NCBI RefSeq assembly: GCF_001839655.2
Contig: NZ_CP056087.1
Location: 1,488,001 to 1,552,000 of the forward strand
Source of the DNA: Pseudomonas argentinensis
Lineage (GTDB): Bacteria; Pseudomonadota; Gammaproteobacteria; Pseudomonadales; Pseudomonadaceae
Length of the DNA: 64,000 nucleotides
Direction: 5' to 3'
Of the stretch, positions 58,944 to 64,000 are shown one piece after another. Below the pieces are notes generated by a model that did not search any database, was not told the DNA's origin, and was given only the letters and a program-made list of their open reading frames with translations. Made by a program: the position numbers and the translations under genes. How positions within the stretch are numbered: the first letter of the stretch is position 1; each line of letters begins with the position of its first letter.

Positions 58944-61148
58944 TCAGATTTCCCAGACCACATTGAAGGCCGCGTGGCGACCCGGCTGGGCATAGCGGCC
59001 AAGACTCGGGCTGTTCTCGGTGAGGCTGCGGACATCGCCCCATTGCCAGTATTGCTTGTCCGTCAGGTTGAACAGGCCGGCATTGACCGAGACGCCGGAG
59101 CCGATATTCCAGTAGGCGCTGAGATCCAGCGTGCCGTAGCCCGAGGGCTCGAACTGGTTGGCGATCTGCGTTTGATCGACGCGGCGCTTGGCGGCTGCCA
59201 GGGTCCAGCTCAGCTCGCCGCCAAACTGCCCGCTTGGCGCATCGTAACCAAGGCCCAGCACGGCCTTGAGCGGGTCGATGCTGTTGATCGGTTGGCCGGT
59301 CGCTTCGTCCTTGCCGCGGGCATAGGCGATGGCGCTGCGCAGGTGGCTGCCAGCCGGCAGGCCAAGGCTGTCCAGCAACAGTTCGCCACGGGCTTCCACG
59401 CCGCGAATGGTGACCCGATCGAGGTTCTGGTACTGGAAGGTCATGCGCCCGGCACCGGTGGGATCATTCGCCAGGGTCACCTGCTCGATGAAGTCGTCGT
59501 AGCGGTTGTAGAACAGAGCGATACCAAAGGTGCCGGTTCGGTACTGGCCGCGCAGGCCGACTTCATAACTGTCGCTGGTCTCGGGCTTGAGGCCGGGGTT
59601 GGCGATGGTCTGGTAATTACGAGCGAAGTTGATGAACTCACCAAAGATATCCACCGGGTTCGGCGCCCGGAAGCCCGCGGCATATTGGCCATACAGGCTA
59701 TGGGCCACGTCGATCCGGTAGGTGATGCCGAGCTTGGGCGACAGCGCCTCGTCGCGGTAATCGGCCGGGTTGCGGTTGATCGGCTGGCTGTTCAGATAGT
59801 GCTGCGTGACCGCCGGCTTCATCTCGTAGTGGTCGTAGCGCAGGCCGGGCAGCAGCGTCCAGCGGCCGATGTCGATGCTGTCCTGCACGAAGAACGCGTA
59901 TTCGGTCGAGGTCGGATCCGGGAAGTCGCTGAGCGGGAAGGCTTCATCGCCAGGGATTGCCGGCACGGGCAGGCCGCTGCTGGCGAACACTTCGCGGCCC
60001 TTGCGCAGGTCGCTGCTTTCCAGGCGCTTGACGTCGAGGCCGTAGATCAGCAGGTGGCTGGCCGGGCCGGTATCGAAGGCCTTGTCGAGCTTGGCATTGA
60101 ACGCCCACAGATCTTCCCGATAGGTCGAGTCACGGCTGCGCTCACGCAAGGCGCCGCCGCTGAAACGCTGCTGGTAGGTGCGCTGGCGAATCTGGCTTTC
60201 CTGATAGCTCAGCTGCCAATCGGCGCCGTCGGCGATGGCGTTGTCCAGAGCGAAGCTGTGCTGCAGGCTGAGGCGCTGGCGATCGGTGTTATCGGTGGCC
60301 TCGGAGGTGCGCACGGCGGCCGTGGTGCTGTATTCGCTGAGCACGCGAGTATCGGCATCGTCCCTGTAGCGCTCGTAGGTCAGTTGCAACCGGTCGTTGT
60401 CGAGGTAGTTCCAGCCGAGCTTGGCGAGCAGGTTGTCGGCGCTGTAGTCCTGAGGGTTGGCTTCTTCCCGCGCCGCGCCGATGCCGCCGCGGCCACCAAA
60501 GGTGTCGAGCGCCTGACCATCACGCCGCCCCATGTGCAGCAGGCCGTCGACCTGACCCCGGCGGGCGGCAAAGGTGGCACTGCGCGACCTGCTGTCGTCG
60601 CCGCCGTCGTAACCGGTCTTGAACCGGGCGTAGGCGTCATCGCCGCCATCCAGATAGTCGGCGGCATCCTTGGTCAGGAAACTGACCGCCCCACCAATGG
60701 CATCGCTGCCATACAGCGAACTGGCCGGACCGCGGATGATCTCCACGCGCTTGAGGCTGTCCGGGTCGACGTAGTTGCGCCGCGCGTCGAGGAAGGGCCC
60801 GAAGGCGAACGCGTCCGGCACGGGCACGCCGTCCACCTGGGTGAGGATGCGATTGCCGCCGATGCCACGGATGGTGAAGCCCGCCAGGCCGAAGCGGCTG
60901 CCCGTTCCGCTGACCGATACCCCCGGCTCGTAGCGCACCAGATCGCCGATGTTCTTCACGTTCTGGCGGTCGATGTCCTGCTCGGTCAGCACCGTCACCG
61001 TGCTGGGGACGACATCCACAGGCTGTTCCGTGCGGGTGGCGCTGATCGTGGTGCGTTCCAGCTGTAAAGGCTGGGCGCTGGCGAGGGTCGGGCCAAGCAG
61101 CAAGATGCTCAGGCAGGCGCGAAGCGGGTAGGGCGGGCGACTCGACAT
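58944..61148 (-). CDS. phuR: TonB-dependent haem receptor PhuR
   Basis: 734 aa from ATG 61148 with GGAGA 5 nt upstream (ATG 61166 possible). Signal peptide (~10-25), plug domain (TISATRTEQPVDVVPSTVTV, then FTIRGIGGNRILTQVDGVPV, RVEIIRGPASSLYGSDAIGG) and 22-strand-type barrel ending in Phe-free ...FNVVWEI. Haem-receptor hallmarks FRAPNP and a nearby NPGL (NPDL-like) lie at ~500-530. Imports haem through the outer membrane with TonB. Divergent from phuSTU, sharing a Fur box. Confidence 0.92.
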   Translation of the reverse strand: MSSRPPYPLRACLSILLLGPTLASAQPLQLERTTISATRTEQPVDVVPSTVTVLTEQDIDRQNVKNIGDLVRYEPGVSVSGTGSRFGLAGFTIRGIGGNRILTQVDGVPVPDAFAFGPFLDARRNYVDPDSLKRVEIIRGPASSLYGSDAIGGAVSFLTKDAADYLDGGDDAYARFKTGYDGGDDSRSRSATFAARRGQVDGLLHMGRRDGQALDTFGGRGGIGAAREEANPQDYSADNLLAKLGWNYLDNDRLQLTYERYRDDADTRVLSEYSTTAAVRTSEATDNTDRQRLSLQHSFALDNAIADGADWQLSYQESQIRQRTYQQRFSGGALRERSRDSTYREDLWAFNAKLDKAFDTGPASHLLIYGLDVKRLESSDLRKGREVFASSGLPVPAIPGDEAFPLSDFPDPTSTEYAFFVQDSIDIGRWTLLPGLRYDHYEMKPAVTQHYLNSQPINRNPADYRDEALSPKLGITYRIDVAHSLYGQYAAGFRAPNPVDIFGEFINFARNYQTIANPGLKPETSDSYEVGLRGQYRTGTFGIALFYNRYDDFIEQVTLANDPTGAGRMTFQYQNLDRVTIRGVEARGELLLDSLGLPAGSHLRSAIAYARGKDEATGQPINSIDPLKAVLGLGYDAPSGQFGGELSWTLAAAKRRVDQTQIANQFEPSGYGTLDLSAYWNIGSGVSVNAGLFNLTDKQYWQWGDVRSLTENSPSLGRYAQPGRHAAFNVVWEI

Positions 61149-61198
61149 GGGGTTCTCCTTGATCATGTCGGAATACGGGTTGGCGTAGCGTTCGATTA

Positions 61199-61239
61199 GA
61201 TATTAATGATTCTTATTTGTAGAAGAGATTATCTGTCAA
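61199..61239. promoter_or_regulatory. Fur box and phuR promoter in phuR | phuS region
   Basis: GATATTAATGATTCTTATT (61199-61217) matches the 19-bp Fur consensus at 13 positions. On the minus strand a perfect -35 TTGACA (61234-61239) is followed 17-18 nt later by a poor -10 lying inside the Fur box, so Fur would block phuR transcription. A weaker forward pair (TTGTAG 61217, TTAAGA 17 nt on) may serve phuSTU. Confidence 0.75.
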
Positions 61240-61337
61240 TTAAGATTCGCCAGCTCTTGGCGCTCCCCGTACAAGGCGTTTACCCTCTTCAATTCACGGC
61301 GCCCCGTCTGTCGATGGGCCCACAAGGAGTTGGTGTG

Positions 61338-62399
61338 ATGAGTGATCTACCCCTAGCCAGCGATGGCCTGTATGCCGCCTGGCAGAACCTGCGTGCCGAG
61401 CAGCCGCACCTGCGGGCCCGGGACGCTGCGGCACAGTTGGGCGTCAGCGAGGGTGAGCTGACGGCCAGTCGCCTGGGTGTGGATGCAGTGCGCCTGCGTC
61501 CTGACTGGGCGGCTCTACTGCCGGCCCTCGGCGAGCTTGGCCCGGTGATGGCGCTGACCCGCAACGAGTCCTGCGTGCACGAGCGCAAGGGCGTCTACCG
61601 CGAGGTGACGATTGCCGGTAATGGTCAGATGGGCCTGGTGGTGTCGCCGGATATCGACCTGCGGCTGTTCCTCGGCGGCTGGGCCAGTGCGTTCGTCGTG
61701 GCCGAACAGACGCCGCGCGGCGTGCTGCGCAGCGTTCAGGTGTTCGATCATCAGGGCGCCGCGGTGCACAAGGTCTACCTCACCGACCACAGCGAGCAGG
61801 CCGCCTGGGAGCCGCTGGTCGCGCGCTTTCGCGATGCGCAGCAAAGCCCCGAACTGGCCCTCAAGCCCATGCCGGAGCCAGCAGCCGTCACGCCGGACGA
61901 AGCCATCGACGGCGAATCCCTGCGCGCCGGCTGGGCCGCGCTGAAGGACACCCATCATTTCTTCGCCCTGCTGAAAAACCACGGCGCAACCCGCACCCAG
62001 GCGTTGCGCCTGGCCGGGCGCGAGTGGGCCGAGCCGCTGGCGCCCGATGCCTTGCCAGGGCTGTTCGAGCGCGCCGCGGCGGCCGAGGTGCCGATCATGG
62101 TGTTCGTCGGCAACCGCCACTGCATCCAGATCCACACCGGACCGGTCAGCAACCTGAAGTGGATGGACACCTGGTTCAACGTGCTGGATCCGCAGTTCAA
62201 CCTGCACCTCAAGGCCAATGACGTTCACACCCTGTGGCGGGTGCGCAAGCCGAGCACCGATGGGGTGATCACCAGCTGGGAAGCGTTCGACGCCAAGGGT
62301 GAGCTGATCCTGCAGCTGTTCGGTGCGCGCAAGCCCGGCGTGCCCGAGCGTGATGACTGGCGGCGCCTGGCCGAGCAAACCCCGGCCCTGCCAGCCTGA
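61338..62399 (+). CDS. phuS: cytoplasmic haem-trafficking protein PhuS (HemS family)
   Basis: 353 aa from ATG 61338 with AGGAG 8 nt upstream; an in-frame ATG at 61206 lies in the Fur/promoter region. Two HemS-type repeats are seen (LTRNESCVHERKGVYREVTI and ... VGNRHCIQIHTGPVSNLKWM). Likely haem-ligand histidines lie in KDTHHFF (206-207) and NHGATRTQ (215). PhuS passes haem to haem oxygenase in P. aeruginosa. First gene of phuS-phuT-phuU, divergent from phuR. Confidence 0.93.
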   Translation: MSDLPLASDGLYAAWQNLRAEQPHLRARDAAAQLGVSEGELTASRLGVDAVRLRPDWAALLPALGELGPVMALTRNESCVHERKGVYREVTIAGNGQMGLVVSPDIDLRLFLGGWASAFVVAEQTPRGVLRSVQVFDHQGAAVHKVYLTDHSEQAAWEPLVARFRDAQQSPELALKPMPEPAAVTPDEAIDGESLRAGWAALKDTHHFFALLKNHGATRTQALRLAGREWAEPLAPDALPGLFERAAAAEVPIMVFVGNRHCIQIHTGPVSNLKWMDTWFNVLDPQFNLHLKANDVHTLWRVRKPSTDGVITSWEAFDAKGELILQLFGARKPGVPERDDWRRLAEQTPALPA

Positions 62400-62472
62400 C
62401 GCTACACTGCCCGCCCTGGCCGCTTGCGCATTTCGGGCGGCCCGATACGAACCTTGCTTCCGGAGCTGCTCC

Positions 62473-63360
62473 ATGACCCGCCCCATCGCTGCATTCGCCC
62501 TGTTCGCCAGCCTGCTGTCGCCGCTGGCGGCGAGCGCCGACAACCTGCCGCAACGCTGGGTCAGCGCCGGGGGCTCATTGAGCGAATGGGTGGTCGAACT
62601 CGGCGGCGAAGGCAAGCTGGTCGGCGTCGACACCACTAGCCAGCATCCGGCCTCGCTGCAGAAACTGCCCAGTGTCGGTTACCAGCGCCAGCTGGCCGCC
62701 GAAGGCATTCTGGCCCTGCGCCCCGAGGTGCTGCTCGGCACCGAGGAGATGGGCCCGCCACCGGTGCTGGCCCAACTCGCGGCGGCTGGAGTGAAGGTCG
62801 AGGCGCTGCCGGCCGATGCCGATTTGCAGGTGCTGCACGGCAACCTCAAGCGCATCGGTGCCTTGCTCGGCGACGAAGCCCGTGCCGAGCGCGTGTTCGC
62901 GGCCTATCAGGCGCGCCTGAAGGAGCAGGCCGGCTGGGTGGCGCAGGCCCAGGCCGAAACCCGGGCGCCGACCGTTCTGCTGTTGCTCGGCCATGCCGGC
63001 AGCAGCCCCATGGCGGGCGGCAAGGATACTGCCGCTGCCTGGCTGATCGAGCGGGCGGGTGGCCAGAACCTGACCACTCACGAGGGCTACAAGGCGTTGT
63101 CCACCGAGGCGCTGCTGGCGCTGGATCCTGACGTGGTGATCTTCGCCGACCGCCGCCTCGGCGGTGATGAGGCCAGGCAGGCGCTGTTGCAGCAGAACCC
63201 GGCCCTGGCCTCGACCAGGGCCGGTAAGGAAGGGCGCCTGGTGGCCATCGATCCGACCCTGCTGGTCGGCGGCCTCGGCCCGCGTATTCCGGCTGGGCTT
63301 GCCGAGCTTTCCGCCGCCTTCTACCCGGGCCGCACGCCGCTCGAACCCGCTACGCCATGA
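62473..63360 (+). CDS. phuT: periplasmic haem-binding protein PhuT
   Basis: 295 aa with signal peptide (MTRPIAAFALFASLLSPLAA, cut ~22). Class III substrate-binding fold. Tyr70 in SVGYQRQLAAEG corresponds to the PhuT haem ligand (Tyr71 in P. aeruginosa). Also ALRPEVLLGTEEMGPPPVL and VVIFADRRLGG. The stop overlaps phuU (ATGA). Confidence 0.93.
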   Translation: MTRPIAAFALFASLLSPLAASADNLPQRWVSAGGSLSEWVVELGGEGKLVGVDTTSQHPASLQKLPSVGYQRQLAAEGILALRPEVLLGTEEMGPPPVLAQLAAAGVKVEALPADADLQVLHGNLKRIGALLGDEARAERVFAAYQARLKEQAGWVAQAQAETRAPTVLLLLGHAGSSPMAGGKDTAAAWLIERAGGQNLTTHEGYKALSTEALLALDPDVVIFADRRLGGDEARQALLQQNPALASTRAGKEGRLVAIDPTLLVGGLGPRIPAGLAELSAAFYPGRTPLEPATP

Positions 63361-64000
63361 AAGCCGTCATCAGCCCGCGCTCACTGTTTACCGCACTGGG
63401 CCTGCTGCTGGCGCTCGCCTTGTGGCTGTCGCTGGCGCTCGGCCCCGTCAGCCTGCCGCTGGGGGACACCTTGCAAGCCGCCCTGCGCCTGGCGGGTGTG
63501 CCGTTGCCGGCCGATGGGCTGCAGCAGGCGGAGCTGATCCTTGGGCAGATTCGTATGCCGCGCACCCTGCTGGGCCTTGCCGTCGGCGCGGTGCTGGCCT
63601 TGTGCGGCGTGGCGATGCAGGGGCTGTTTCGCAACCCGCTGGCCGACCCCGGGCTGATCGGCGTGGCCAGTGGCGCGGCGCTTGGCGCGGCCATCGCCAT
63701 CGTCGGCGGGGCGGCCCTGGGCGGGCTGCCGGAGCTGTTCGCGCCTTATCTGCTGTCGCTGTGCGCCTTTCTCGGCGGCCTGGTGGTCACCGCGCTGGTC
63801 TATCGCCTGGGGCGTCGTCACGGACAGACCAGCGTGACCACCATGCTGCTCGCCGGCATCGCCCTCAACGCGTTGGCGTTCGCCTGCATCGGCCTGTTCA
63901 CCTACCTGGCCGACGATGCCACCCTGCGCACCCTGACCTTCTGGAACCTCGGCAGCCTCAATGGCGCCAGCTATGCACGGCTATGGCCGTTGCTGCTGGT
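63357..64000 (+). CDS. phuU: haem ABC transporter permease PhuU (cut by window end)
   Basis: The first ~214 residues of a FecCD-family permease, starting in the phuT stop (ATGA). Membrane helices are visible from ~12 (LFTALGLLLALALWLSLALG), and the conserved RMPRTLLGLAVGAVLALCGV, then MQGLFRNPLADPGLIGVASG. It would form the inner-membrane haem channel with the ATPase PhuV, expected just beyond the window. Confidence 0.93.
   Translation, partial: MKAVISPRSLFTALGLLLALALWLSLALGPVSLPLGDTLQAALRLAGVPLPADGLQQAELILGQIRMPRTLLGLAVGAVLALCGVAMQGLFRNPLADPGLIGVASGAALGAAIAIVGGAALGGLPELFAPYLLSLCAFLGGLVVTALVYRLGRRHGQTSVTTMLLAGIALNALAFACIGLFTYLADDATLRTLTFWNLGSLNGASYARLWPLLL

Overview
The window is about 64 kb of GC-rich (>60 %) chromosome from a Pseudomonas, recognised from protein sequences and gene order. 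The run mag operon - rlpA-like - gatBAC | mreBCD - maf - rng - yhdP - tldD - darP - pmbA - fagA/fumC/orfX/sodA - npr/rapZ/ptsN/hpf/rpoN - lptBAC/kdsCD | mlaFEDCB - ibaG - murA - hisGDC - algW - cysD/cysNC follows the P. aeruginosa order closely. The species cannot be fixed from sequence alone. Most of the window is core genome; small insertions and intergenic repeats are what vary.

Layout. 1-8.4 kb: 3' part of the mag/yfa operon, a periplasmic alpha-2-macroglobulin system whose partner proteins carry peptidoglycan-enzyme-like motifs. 8.7-10.8 kb: an HPP/CBS membrane protein and a LysR regulator. 11-14.7 kb (minus): an RlpA-like lipoprotein and the GatCAB amidotransferase. 15-28 kb (mostly plus): cell shape (mreBCD), Maf, RNase G, the AsmA-like YhdP, a nitrilase-family amidase and the TldD/TldE protease pair with DarP. 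28.2-31.3 kb: a Fur-box-controlled fagA-fumC-orfX-sodA operon followed by an unlisted 43-aa membrane protein. 31.5-38.6 kb (minus): nitrogen PTS, RapZ, hibernation factor, sigma-54 and the Lpt/Kds envelope genes. 38.8-46.8 kb (plus): Mla phospholipid transport, IbaG, MurA and HisG/D/C. 46.9-52.3 kb: the AlgW protease, a Nif3-like protein and sulfate activation (cysD, cysNC). 52.5-58.9 kb: OsmE, a lipase, GluQ, DksA, an aminotransferase, SfsA and a Rieske protein. 58.9-64 kb: a Fur-controlled haem uptake locus (phuR | phuSTU), with phuU cut by the window end.

How the genes fit together. Much of the window builds or guards the envelope: MreBCD and MurA (wall), Lpt/Kds (LPS), Mla and YhdP (phospholipids), AlgW (envelope stress) and Mag (periplasmic defence). 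Iron status is read at two sites with good Fur boxes: fumC/sodA swap iron-dependent enzymes for iron-free ones, and phu imports haem.

Most unusual items. (1) A four-helix-bundle (23S rRNA intervening-sequence protein family) gene is lodged between cysD and cysNC, inside the split arms of an inverted repeat that occurs elsewhere in the window as a compact, empty hairpin. (2) Three roughly 200-220 bp non-coding elements with terminal inverted repeats each begin within 7 nt of a stop codon. (3) mreC has no canonical start codon at its conserved N-terminus and probably starts at ATA. (4) MagC and MagE carry NlpC/P60-like, SxxK, SpoIID-like and HEXXH signatures. (5) Two small proteins of 43 and 44 aa have good ribosome-binding sites.
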